From IMG/VR virus record IMGVR_UViG_3300027797_000163, positions 1 to 21,750 of that record: a DNA stretch of 21,750 nt; one strand, 5' to 3'. Below, piece by piece: positions 12,955 through 20,430 of this stretch (position 1 is its first letter; each line of letters starts with the position of its first letter). Both the position numbers and the translations under genes were made by a program. The notes beneath the pieces are model-generated. The model saw nothing but the letters and a program-made list of their open reading frames with translations, did not search any database and had not been told where the DNA came from. Source of the stretch: a virus.

Positions 12955-13251
12955 TTAGATTGCGACATTGTCGAGATAGGTGATACCCTTGCGAGTGCTG
13001 ACACTAGCGCCCAAAGCCCGTAGGCGTGATTTAGTGGTAGGTGTTGACCATTGTGCCAAGGTTTTGACATCAACGTCTAAGTCCTTAGAATCATACCAAT
13101 AATCCGCTATGTGATTACCATGTAGATAAATCTCAGCACGCAAGCCAAAGGGATTCCCGCCACCATTCTCGATATGGACTAAGGTGTTGTCCATTGTCCA
13201 ATTGCGTTTGGACTCGATAGCGTTAAGCATTTGTTGTTCAATCTTTCTCAT
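12955..13251 (-). CDS. Conserved small phage protein, 98 aa
   Basis: A 98-residue protein beginning MRKIEQQMLNAIESKRNWTM, then LRAEIYLHGNHIADYWYDS, and STPTTKSRLRALGASVSTRKG near the end. The pattern of an N-terminal helix, an xVYLHGNxIA strand and a TPTTxSRLRALG helix recurs in a family of small phage proteins seen near early genes (recollection). It may be a small nucleic-acid-binding fold, but no function is known. Confidence 0.8.
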   Translation of the reverse strand: MRKIEQQMLNAIESKRNWTMDNTLVHIENGGGNPFGLRAEIYLHGNHIADYWYDSKDLDVDVKTLAQWSTPTTKSRLRALGASVSTRKGITYLDNVAI

Positions 13252-13305
13252 TTGTAATACTCCTGTCTAAAGTTAAGATAAAGCATTTACTACAATTCCA
13301 GTCTA

Positions 13306-13334
13306 TCCCTATCGCTAACGCTACGCAATAGGGA
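13306..13334. other. Stem-loop between two early genes
   Basis: TCCCTATCGC (13306-13315) and GCAATAGGGA (13325-13334) form a 10-bp stem with one mismatch on the plus strand, which is a G-U pair on the minus-strand RNA; the loop is nine bases. It is not followed by T-runs on either side, so it is more likely a processing or stability element than a terminator. Confidence 0.5.
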
Positions 13335-13344
13335 CAAACCCTTA

Positions 13345-13542
13345 TTAATTTAAATATATAGTATTGTGAACAAAATCAACCCTGTAATTTACTTGGGTGT
13401 CTTTCGGGTAATCCTTAAACACGAACAAAGCGTCAGTCTTTTTCATCTCAAAATATGTGCCGTCATCATCACTATATTTGACATAGCCCATGATTCGCTT
13501 GCATTGTTTCAAGTCTTTTAAAAAGTCTTTTAATGTAAACAT
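13345..13542 (-). CDS. First gene of the early cluster, 65 aa hypothetical
   Basis: A 65-residue basic-start protein (MFTLKDFLKDLKQCKRIMGY, ending VDFVHNTIYLN), mixed alpha/beta. AAAGGGAACACC gives its ribosome binding site. It lies next to the large control region and would be the first gene translated from an early minus transcript starting in that region. No family recognised. Confidence 0.7.
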   Translation of the reverse strand: MFTLKDFLKDLKQCKRIMGYVKYSDDDGTYFEMKKTDALFVFKDYPKDTQVNYRVDFVHNTIYLN

Positions 13543-13712
13543 GGTGTTCCCTTTCTTATCTACTGTTTATCAATACTGCATACACAGTATAACGGGTTAG
13601 TGCTATGAAAAGATACTAGGATAAACCCTAAGTTATTGATTGTATTTAACTATTGATTGAGATACTTGATAGTTTATGTCTATGCCCTTTGTTGGTGCAA
13701 GGTTTACTAGGT

Positions 13713-13833
13713 TGCACTATAATGGTGCATCATTGCCCCATACATATTCTCTATCGCCTGCACAGTCTTAATAGTTTTTCTCTATCGTCATGTAAGTGAG
13801 CGCTTACTTGCAGCACTGCACTATATTGGTGCA
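13713..13833. repeat. Two copies of the dyad TGCACTATAWTGGTGCA
   Basis: TGCACTATAATGGTGCA (13713-13729) and TGCACTATATTGGTGCA (13817-13833) differ at one base. Each has TGCAC/GTGCA arms around a 7-base centre that contains a -10-like hexamer (TATAAT or TATATT). A related TTGGTGCAA lies at 13692-13700. This is a repressor-over-promoter layout, although no good -35 is seen at 17 bases. Confidence 0.65.
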
Positions 13834-13858
13834 TAACCATGTAAGTGAGTGCTTACTT
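13794..13858. repeat. Two copies of a 16-bp palindrome AAGTGAGYGCTTACTT
   Basis: Copies at 13794-13809 (AAGTGAGCGCTTACTT) and 13843-13858 (AAGTGAGTGCTTACTT), start to start 49 bases apart, each preceded by ATGT. A third copy, a perfect palindrome, lies at 20791-20806 after a late promoter. The shape resembles operators of dimeric helix-turn-helix regulators such as the TetR type. Confidence 0.75.
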
Positions 13859-13954
13859 CGCTAAAGTGTTGTATTAAAACAACATAGGGGGGGAGGGTAG
13901 ACTATGTTGTGTAATGTTGGCGGAGCCTCCATAGCATACAAAAGAGTAAAATAG

Positions 13955-14004
13955 GACTATGATAATTGATAAAAAAGGGACATAGTCAATGATGTTGTAT
14001 GTCC
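13955..14004 (+). other. Two mutually exclusive stem-loops
   Basis: GACTATG (13955-13961) can pair with CATAGTC (13981-13987), or GGACATA (13978-13984) with TATGTCC (13998-14004). The two stems share bases, so only one can form. No nearby gene depends on them obviously. Confidence 0.4.
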
Positions 14005-14063
14005 TTGATTAGTAAGGAAGAATAAAATAGGGACAGACTCGATGGAAATGCTCACTCCGTAGG

Positions 14064-14114
14064 AGGTCGCTGTTGTCCCCAGCGGAGACCTATATTGTCA
14101 GTGCAGACCCGCTG
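14064..14114 (+). other. G+C-rich stem-loop with competing partner
   Basis: AGGTCGCTG (14064-14072) pairs with CAGC (14080-14083) and GACCT (14087-14091) across a 3-base bulge, giving a 9-bp stem with a 7-base loop. CAGCGG (14080-14085) can instead pair with CCGCTG (14109-14114). The block is richer in G+C than its surroundings, which suggests a conserved structure, DNA or RNA. No T-run follows. Confidence 0.45.
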
Positions 14115-14175
14115 AATCTGCTCAGTCGCAGACGGCTATAATAACCCTACTACAAAACATACTATAAAATAATGC

Positions 14176-14204
14176 TTGACAAAATAGCAAAAATGTGCTA
14201 AAAT
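14176..14204 (+). promoter_or_regulatory. sigma70 promoter for the packaging/structural operon
   Basis: TTGACA (14176-14181), 17-base spacer, TAAAAT (14199-14204). Start of transcription is expected near 14211, leaving a 205-base leader before the terminase small subunit. Nineteen bases from the -10 start, AAACAACA (14218-14225) matches the same position of the 10275 promoter. Confidence 0.85.
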
Positions 14205-14243
14205 CGCCTTACAAGTTAAACAACACACTATAAAGAAACATAT

Positions 14244-14376
14244 AAGCCCTGCAAGCAGTGGATTTATTATAGCACGCTAAACCACTCTAAACCACTTGGT
14301 GAAAAACAATTACCAAGAAACCCCCTGATAGCGAACTACAGCCTAACGGCAGTATACTATAGTACTAATAGGGCTT
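14244..14376 (+). ncRNA. Structured 5' leader of the late transcript
   Basis: AAGCCCT (14244-14250) can pair with AGGGCTT (14370-14376), closing a domain of about 133 bases that contains an AGTGG/CCACT stem, CTTGGT (14295-14300) with ACCAAG (14312-14317), and a GCC/GGC mini-hairpin. A TTTGAATTTTTGTG tract follows the closing stem, as in an attenuator. No ORF is present. Structure is read by eye only. Confidence 0.4.
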
Positions 14377-14415
14377 TGAATTTTTGTGTCTTTCCTTTAA
14401 GGATAAAAAGGCGTT

Positions 14416-14895
14416 ATGTTAGAAGTTGAAAAACAATTATCTACCGAAGATGCACAGTCGCTAGACGATGGTATTGTCTTAAAGAAGCGGCGACCAAAGT
14501 TGGTTAGACGCAAAGTAGTCGATGGTAAACCTGTTCGTGGTCGTCCTTCCAACAAGGCTCTCGCCAAGAAGAAGAATCCCGGCGTGGTGGGCAGACCGCC
14601 CGGCGACGCAGCAAGGATTGCAGAGTTTAGAGCAAGGCTGTTGGCAACGCATGGCGATAGTGTGATAGAGAAGATTATCACGACTGCGCTACAGGATGGA
14701 CACCCAGCACAGGGAGCAATGCTAAAGTTCTGTGGAGAACGATTGTTACCACTCTCAGGCTTTGAAGGAAAGAACGGTGGTGGTACGCCACAGATTAGTA
14801 TTAACATCAGCGGACTCAGTTCGACAATTGAAACCTCTGAAGTGATAGACAATGATGTCACCGATGTAACCATTAAGGACATCGATGAATCTTGA
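14416..14895 (+). CDS. Terminase small subunit (probable)
   Basis: A 159-residue protein with a basic N-terminal third (KKRRPKLVRRKVVDGKPVRG at 24-43, GRPSNKALAKKKNPGVVGRP) suited to DNA binding, then a helical centre (DAARIAEFRARLLATHGDSV) with AMLKFCGERLLPLSGFEG and a C-terminal acidic tail. The central pattern recurs in phage genes that lie directly before TerL. It would recognise the packaging site and load the large subunit. It overlaps terL by 11 bases. AAAGG precedes the ATG. The name rests on position and pattern; sequence similarity among small subunits is generally weak. Confidence 0.8.
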   Translation: MLEVEKQLSTEDAQSLDDGIVLKKRRPKLVRRKVVDGKPVRGRPSNKALAKKKNPGVVGRPPGDAARIAEFRARLLATHGDSVIEKIITTALQDGHPAQGAMLKFCGERLLPLSGFEGKNGGGTPQISINISGLSSTIETSEVIDNDVTDVTIKDIDES

Positions 14896-16141
14896 CTTTA
14901 AACTACTGAAGTGGCAACAAACTGTATTTAAAGACCCTACTCGCTTTAAGGTAATTGCTGCTGGTCGTCGCTGTGGAAAGTCTAGGTTATCGGCAATAAC
15001 CCTCTTGATTGAAGGGTTAAACTGTCCTGAAGGTTCGAGTGTGATGTATGTTGCCCCAACCCTCGGTCAAGCAAGAACGATTATGTGGGACTTGTTGATG
15101 GACTTAGGGAAGCCTGTCATCAAATCTGCTCACATTAACAATTTAGAGATTAGTCTAGTTAACGGCAGGAAAATCCTCATTCGAGGCGCTGATAACCAAG
15201 ACTCATTGCGTGGTGTGTCTTTGTCGTACTTGGTAATGGACGAAGTTGCCTTTATCAAGTCAGAGATTTGGGAACGAGTATTGCGTGCTGCTCTATCGGA
15301 TAAAAAAGGTAGAGCCATGTTTATCTCTACTCCCTCTGGTCGTAATCACTTTTATGAGTGGTTTCAATTAGGACAGAGTGGTGTTGATGAAGATTGGAAG
15401 TCGTGGCACTTCACCACCGCTGACAATGAAACCATTGACCCTAAAGAGATTGAGGCTGCTAAGAGAACATTAAGTAGCTTTGCATTCGGACAAGAATACC
15501 TGTCTTCCTTCAATAATGCTGGTGCAGGATTATTTAAAGAAGAGTGGATTAAGTTTGGTGAAGAACCTGAGCTTGGGTCGTGGTACATCGCAGTAGACTT
15601 AGCTGGCTTTGAAGATGTTGCTAAGAGTGCTAGTGCTACCAAGAAAAGACTAGACCAATCCGCTATAGCGATTGTCAAAGTCACCGATGATGGTACATGG
15701 TTTGTAGAGAAGATTGAGGCTGGTCGCTGGGACATCCAGACTACCGCACTCAATATCTTAAAGAATATTAGAGAGTATGAACCTCTAGCAGTTGGTATCG
15801 AGCGAGGGGCGCTAAAGAATGCAGTATTGCCTTATCTTAGTGATTTGATGCGAAAGAACAACTGTTACGCTCATATCTTAGATTTGACGCATGGCAACAA
15901 GAAAAAAGTAGATAGGATTGTTTGGGCTTTACAGGGTCGTTTTGAGCATGGACGAGTGATACTAAATGCTGATGAAGACTTTGAAGAGTTTGTTGACCAA
16001 TTGCTAATGTTTCCAACTGCACAGGTGCATGACGACTTACCTGATGCACTAAGTTATATTGACCAACTAGCAGTAACAAGTTACAGTATTGACAATGAGT
16101 CAGATGATTGGCAAGCCCTCGACATAACGGCAGGCTACTAG
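14885..16141 (+). CDS. terL: Terminase large subunit
   Basis: The 418-residue packaging motor. The N-terminal ATPase has Walker A AAGRRCGKS (25-33, Lys32), Walker B YLVMDE (Asp119, catalytic Glu120) and the coupling motif FISTPSG (147-152). The RNase H-like nuclease domain has AVDLAG (Asp238), VGIERG (Glu306) and HDDLPDALSYI (Asp383/384, Asp387). It cuts concatemeric phage DNA and pumps it through the portal using ATP. Its length is at the short end for TerL (T7 gp19 is 586), but every motif is present. The start overlaps the small subunit gene. Confidence 0.95.
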   Translation: MNLDFKLLKWQQTVFKDPTRFKVIAAGRRCGKSRLSAITLLIEGLNCPEGSSVMYVAPTLGQARTIMWDLLMDLGKPVIKSAHINNLEISLVNGRKILIRGADNQDSLRGVSLSYLVMDEVAFIKSEIWERVLRAALSDKKGRAMFISTPSGRNHFYEWFQLGQSGVDEDWKSWHFTTADNETIDPKEIEAAKRTLSSFAFGQEYLSSFNNAGAGLFKEEWIKFGEEPELGSWYIAVDLAGFEDVAKSASATKKRLDQSAIAIVKVTDDGTWFVEKIEAGRWDIQTTALNILKNIREYEPLAVGIERGALKNAVLPYLSDLMRKNNCYAHILDLTHGNKKKVDRIVWALQGRFEHGRVILNADEDFEEFVDQLLMFPTAQVHDDLPDALSYIDQLAVTSYSIDNESDDWQALDITAGY

Positions 16142-16142
16142 T

Positions 16143-16205
16143 ATGAAAACTTGTTTTAAATGTAAGTGTACTAAAGGAAAATTATGGCTGAAAATATGGA
16201 CATGA
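16143..16205 (+). CDS. Possible 20-codon CxxC micro-ORF or gene remnant
   Basis: Between terL and the portal gene, ATG 16143 opens MKTCFKCKCTKGKLWLKIWT and stops inside the portal gene. The MKTCFKCK opening is typical of small zinc-finger or HNH proteins (family pattern MKTCxKCxxxK), so this may be the stub of a deleted gene or a real micropeptide. There is no clear ribosome binding site. Confidence 0.25.
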   Translation: MKTCFKCKCTKGKLWLKIWT

Positions 16206-18250
16206 ACGAAGGCACTAGCTGGGAAGAACCCTCTGAAGCAGACAAAGAGCTTTGTGCTTTTGTTATACAACATTGTGACCGCTGGAGAGATTCTCGTGAT
16301 GAGAACTACCTAGAATACTGGAAAGAGTACGAAAGAATCTTCCGTGGAATCTGGGCAGACGAAGACAAGACACGAGAGTCTGAGCGTAGCCGTCTAATCA
16401 GTCCAGCAACACAACAGGCAGTAGAAACCCGCCATGCTGAAATCATGGAAGCAATATTTGGTAACGGAGAGTTCTTCGACATCAAGGACGATGTGCGTGA
16501 TTACAACAACAATCCAATGGATGTTGAAGCACTCAAGATTCAGCTTAGAGAAGACCTTGAGAAACATAAGATTCGTAAGTCTGTTGACCAAGTAGAATTG
16601 ATGGCAGAGATTTATGGTACTGGTATCGGTGAGATTATCGTTAAGCAAGAGAAAGAGTTTGTTCCTGCTACGATGCCAATGCCGGGCAGTACACAAGCAG
16701 CCTATGGCGTACAAGAGAAAGAATACTTCTGCGTTAAGGTTGTTCCTGTCAATCCGAAGAACTTCCTTATTGACCCCAACGCTACCTCAATTGAGGATGC
16801 AATGGGTTGCGCTGTTGAAAAGTTTGTGTCGATTCACAAAGTGGTTGAAGGCATGGAAAAAGGTATCTATCGTAAGGTAGACATCGGACCTGCTGGCAAT
16901 GACGATGACTTAGAAGTAACTCAAGAAGTAGTTCAGTACCAAGACGATAAAGTCAAGCTCCTAACCTATTATGGTTTAGTGCCTAGAGAGTACCTAGAAC
17001 AGCTTGAGAACGAAGGTGACGAAGTTGTTGACCTCTTCCCTGAAGACAGTACTGCGGATAGCTACAGCGACCTCGTAGAAGCTATTGTCGTTATCGCTAA
17101 CGATGGACTACTCCTCAAGGCTGAGAAGAATCCCTACATGATGCAAGACCGACCTGTCATCGCCTACCAAGACGATACAGTTCCTAATCGTTTCTGGGGT
17201 CGTGGTACAGTTGAGAAAGCCTATAATATGCAAAAGGCTATCGACGCACAGCTACGCAGTCACCTAGACAGCTTGGCATTGACCACAGCACCAATGATTG
17301 CGATTGATGCGACTCGCTTACCTCGTGGTTCTAAGTTTGAAGTTAAACCCGGTAAAGCACTTCTTACCAATGGTAATCCTGCTGAGATTATGATGCCATT
17401 CAAGTTTGGTCAGACTAGCCCTGAGAACTTCGCTACCTCAAAAGAGTTCGAGCGTATGTTGCTCATGGCAACTGGAACCCTAGATAGCCAAGGAGTTGTG
17501 TCTCAGGCTTCTCGTGATGCCTCTGGTGCTGGTATGTCTATGGCAATGGCTGGTATCATCAAGAAGTACAAACGCACCTTAACGAACTTCCAAGAAGACT
17601 TCATGGTTCCGTTAATCAAGAAAGCAGCCTTCCGTTATATGCAATTTGACCCTGAGCGTTATCCTTCAGTAGATATGAAGTTTATTCCTACTGCTACTTT
17701 GGGTATTATGGCTCGTGAATACGAACAACAACAGCTCATTGGACTATTACAGACCCTTGGACCTAATACACCAGTCCTCCCAATCATCCTCAAAGGCATC
17801 ATTACCAATTCTAGCCTGTCTAATCGTGCTGAACTAGAGCAAGCATTGACCCAAATGAGTCAACCTAACCCAGAACAACAGCAAATGCAGCAAGTTCAGG
17901 CTCAACTAGCAATGCAAACCCAACAAGCACAGATTAAACAGCTTGATGCTAGTGCTGCTAAAGACATGGCAGATGCTCAGAAGACGATGGTTGAGGCACA
18001 GTTGGCTCCGAAAGAGGTGGAAGCCAAGGTTCTGAGTGCTGTTTCACGCAATTTACCAGACGACGACAATGCTGCCAATGTAGAATTTGACCGCAGAGTT
18101 AAGATTGCTGAGTTAATGCTAAAAGAAGCAGACTTAAAGAACAACACCAAGATTGTTGAGTTGCAAATGGCAGATAAAATGGCTACAATAGGGAAAGCAG
18201 AAGAAGAATTCCTAAATAACTTAACTGAGAAGCTATCAAACAATGGCTAA
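16184..18250 (+). CDS. Portal protein
   Basis: The 688-residue portal subunit; a dodecameric ring at one head vertex is the family arrangement. Family features include RDSRDENYLEYWKEYERIFRG near residue 36, SRLISPATQQAVETRHAEIM at about 71-90, VVPVNPKNFLIDPNA, and DRPVIAYQDDTVPNRFWGRG in the clip/stem region. The C-terminal 120 residues are Gln-rich and coiled-coil-like (QQQMQQVQAQLAMQTQQAQI), as in the barrel of podovirus portals. AAAGGAAAATT gives the start. It follows terL by 42 bases and overlaps the fibre gene by 8. Length fits podovirus-type portals. Confidence is high from motifs and gene order. Confidence 0.92.
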   Translation: MAENMDMNEGTSWEEPSEADKELCAFVIQHCDRWRDSRDENYLEYWKEYERIFRGIWADEDKTRESERSRLISPATQQAVETRHAEIMEAIFGNGEFFDIKDDVRDYNNNPMDVEALKIQLREDLEKHKIRKSVDQVELMAEIYGTGIGEIIVKQEKEFVPATMPMPGSTQAAYGVQEKEYFCVKVVPVNPKNFLIDPNATSIEDAMGCAVEKFVSIHKVVEGMEKGIYRKVDIGPAGNDDDLEVTQEVVQYQDDKVKLLTYYGLVPREYLEQLENEGDEVVDLFPEDSTADSYSDLVEAIVVIANDGLLLKAEKNPYMMQDRPVIAYQDDTVPNRFWGRGTVEKAYNMQKAIDAQLRSHLDSLALTTAPMIAIDATRLPRGSKFEVKPGKALLTNGNPAEIMMPFKFGQTSPENFATSKEFERMLLMATGTLDSQGVVSQASRDASGAGMSMAMAGIIKKYKRTLTNFQEDFMVPLIKKAAFRYMQFDPERYPSVDMKFIPTATLGIMAREYEQQQLIGLLQTLGPNTPVLPIILKGIITNSSLSNRAELEQALTQMSQPNPEQQQMQQVQAQLAMQTQQAQIKQLDASAAKDMADAQKTMVEAQLAPKEVEAKVLSAVSRNLPDDDNAANVEFDRRVKIAELMLKEADLKNNTKIVELQMADKMATIGKAEEEFLNNLTEKLSNNG

Positions 18251-20420
18251 CATTAAAGATTTTATTAAGAAAATCGGTAATAGTGCTGTTTCGTTAGAGG
18301 AGCAGCAACAGGCATTAGCTCAGGTAGAGAAGACCATCATCGAAGCCAAGCAAAAGCGTACCGAAGCAGTTGGTAAGAACGCTGATATGGTGATTCAGGC
18401 ACTTAAAACCATTGAAGCAAAGCTAGAGGCTAAATTAAACGAGTTAAACAACACTCCAGCTAAGCAAGGTGTCCAAGGACCTGTTGGTAAAGACGGTAAA
18501 GATGGCAAAGACGGTAAAGCTGGTCGTGATGGAATCAGCGGTAAAGACGGAACCGATGGCAAAGACGGCGTAGACGGTAAAGACGGTATCTCAGTCGTTG
18601 ACGCTAAGATTGACTTTGATGGTTCCTTAGTTGTTTACCTATCTAACGGTAGTGAAATTGATTGCGGTCAGATATTACAGCCTGAAGTAGCTAAGAATAT
18701 TATCATCAGTAGCGGTGGCTCTGGTACATCACAGGTTGTTACCGATACCTTAGTGTCTCTACAGAATCAGATTAATACTTTAACTGGTATTGATGGTATC
18801 TTAGGTGATATGGCACAGCAAAACGCCAACGCAGTAGCTATCACAGGCGGCACAATCAATGGCACTACTATTGGTGCTACTACCCCATCTACAGGTAAAT
18901 TTTCAACTTTAGAAACTACAGGAACAAGCACTTTAGGTACAAGCTCTAGCCAATTTATTCAAGCTGAAGGTGGTGCAACAGCAGTTTTATTGTCTGCCCA
19001 AGGCTCAGGAACTAACATTCCATTGGCTTTACAGCCAAAAGGAACAGGAGCAATCCAAGCACAAGCTACTACATCTACTGCTGCTGGTGGTAATGCTAGG
19101 GGTTCTAGAGCCGTTGATTGGCAATTGGAAAGAGGAACAGCTAGTCAAGTAGCTAGTGGTGCTTATTCAAATATTGGTGGTGGATTTGGAAATATTAATA
19201 ATACTTTTGCTGGTTCTCTTGGCGGTGGATATGATAATACAGCAAGCGGAAACTTTGCTTCTGTTTTAGGTGGAAGAAATAATACAGCTAGTGGAACACA
19301 AGCATTTGTTGGCGGTGGATATATAAATACTGCGGCTGGGTATTTAAATTTTATTGGCGGTGGTTTTACTAATTCAGGCACAGCATTAGCGGCAGTAACT
19401 ACTCAAAGTGGTACGATGAACGCTACTACAGCCGTTACATTGTCAGGTAGTAACGCTAACATCAAAGTCGGTCAATACATCACAGGCACTTCAATCTCTG
19501 GTGATACCTATGTAGCCGCTATAAGTGGAACAGCATTAACTTTAAGTAAAGTAGCATCAGGCTCATCTACATCAACCCTATCATTCTTTACCCCTCATGG
19601 AGTAGTAGTAGGCGGTGGTAATAACCAAGCTACAGGGGCATATAGTGCAATTCTAGGCGGAGGCGATGCTGGTACTGCGGCTAATAGGAATGTGGCTAGT
19701 GGGGATTGGAGTTTTGTTGGTGGTGGTAGAACTAACACAGCTTCAGGAAGTGGTGCGGTAGTTGCTGGTGGTGGATATTACAATGGAGTAGGTGCATCAA
19801 ATGCTGGTAATACAGCTTCAGGTGATGGTGCTTTTATTGGTGGCGGTTTTTCTAACTCAGCACAATCATTTGGTGCTAGTATTTTAGGTGGAAATAATAA
19901 TACTGCTAATGCTACTTATTCTGTTGTACTAGGTTCTCAAGCTGGAATAACAAGAGGTATTCAAGGAAATACTGTTTCCCCAGCTAGTGCAACTCCGATT
20001 GGCTCACCACAAGGCTCTGCACAATCAGCTTTACTTGTATTGGGTGTTCAAACTACAGACGCTACAGCAACAGTACTACGCTCAAATACATCAGCCGCAG
20101 GTACAAACAATCAAGTAATCCTACCTAATAACTCTGCTTACTTCTTTACTGGAGAAGTAGTATCAGGAGTTACTGGCGGTGGTAACACGAAAGGTTTTAC
20201 TATCGAGGGTGTAATTAAGCGTGGTGCTAATGCCGCATCTACAGCTTTAGTTGGTACTCCTACAGTAACTTCTACTTATGCTGATGCTGGTGCATCGACA
20301 TGGGCTATCGCAGTAACAGCCGACACGACTAATGGTGGTTTAAGAGTAACCTTTACAGGGCAAGCTAGTACGACAATTAGAACAGTAGCACAAATTCGTA
20401 CAACAGAAATGACTTACTAA
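18243..20420 (+). CDS. Trimeric fibre: coiled coil, collagen-like stalk, YadA-like beta-roll
   Basis: A 725-residue structural fibre. Residues 14-70 are a charged coiled coil; 76-115 carry 13 Gly-X-Y triplets (mostly GKD), a collagen-like stalk; 155-300 are Ser/Thr/Gly-rich linker; about 302-380 and 453-568 hold repeats of the form GGGxxNxAxGxxAxVxGG, resembling the left-handed beta-roll of YadA-type adhesin heads; 600-725 is a beta-rich tip. Residues 380-453 are a distinct inserted domain (NIKVGQYITGTSISG...). All elements trimerise in known proteins. Position directly after the portal would fit a head fibre or a receptor-binding tail fibre; which one cannot be told. Start overlaps the portal by 8 bases. 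Confidence 0.85.
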   Translation: MANIKDFIKKIGNSAVSLEEQQQALAQVEKTIIEAKQKRTEAVGKNADMVIQALKTIEAKLEAKLNELNNTPAKQGVQGPVGKDGKDGKDGKAGRDGISGKDGTDGKDGVDGKDGISVVDAKIDFDGSLVVYLSNGSEIDCGQILQPEVAKNIIISSGGSGTSQVVTDTLVSLQNQINTLTGIDGILGDMAQQNANAVAITGGTINGTTIGATTPSTGKFSTLETTGTSTLGTSSSQFIQAEGGATAVLLSAQGSGTNIPLALQPKGTGAIQAQATTSTAAGGNARGSRAVDWQLERGTASQVASGAYSNIGGGFGNINNTFAGSLGGGYDNTASGNFASVLGGRNNTASGTQAFVGGGYINTAAGYLNFIGGGFTNSGTALAAVTTQSGTMNATTAVTLSGSNANIKVGQYITGTSISGDTYVAAISGTALTLSKVASGSSTSTLSFFTPHGVVVGGGNNQATGAYSAILGGGDAGTAANRNVASGDWSFVGGGRTNTASGSGAVVAGGGYYNGVGASNAGNTASGDGAFIGGGFSNSAQSFGASILGGNNNTANATYSVVLGSQAGITRGIQGNTVSPASATPIGSPQGSAQSALLVLGVQTTDATATVLRSNTSAAGTNNQVILPNNSAYFFTGEVVSGVTGGGNTKGFTIEGVIKRGANAASTALVGTPTVTSTYADAGASTWAIAVTADTTNGGLRVTFTGQASTTIRTVAQIRTTEMTY

Positions 20421-20430
20421 GGAGATTTAC

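Larger units (their letters stand above)
13543..14415. other. Divergent control region without genes
   Basis: No credible gene is present. The region separates the minus-strand early cluster from the plus-strand packaging genes. From left to right it holds a short dyad ATACTG-6-CAGTAT (13573-13590), TGCAC dyads and 16-bp palindromes (13713-13858), a TTCTCTATCG direct repeat (13747-13756 and 13778-13787), an ACAACATAG/CTATGTTGT inverted repeat around a G-rich loop (13879-13910), competing stem-loops (13955-14004 and 14064-14114), a consensus promoter (14176-14204) and a structured leader. Such repeat density would fit a regulatory hub or a replication origin. I could not identify a clear minus-strand promoter for the early cluster. 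Confidence 0.75.

Noticed and set aside
13723-13800. 25-codon plus-strand ORF in the control region
   Set aside because: No ribosome binding site and it runs through the dyad repeats; judged chance.
13879-13910. ACAACATAG/CTATGTTGT inverted repeat as an intrinsic terminator
   Set aside because: Fourteen-base G-rich loop and no T-run; kept only as part of the control-region description.
13543-14415. tRNA gene or CRISPR array
   Set aside because: No cloverleaf with a TTC loop and acceptor pairing was found, and the repeats are neither regularly spaced nor numerous enough for CRISPR.
14397-14882. 161-codon minus-strand ORF opposite the terminase small subunit
   Set aside because: Shadow of the plus-strand gene; Pro/Ser/Leu-rich composition typical of antisense frames.
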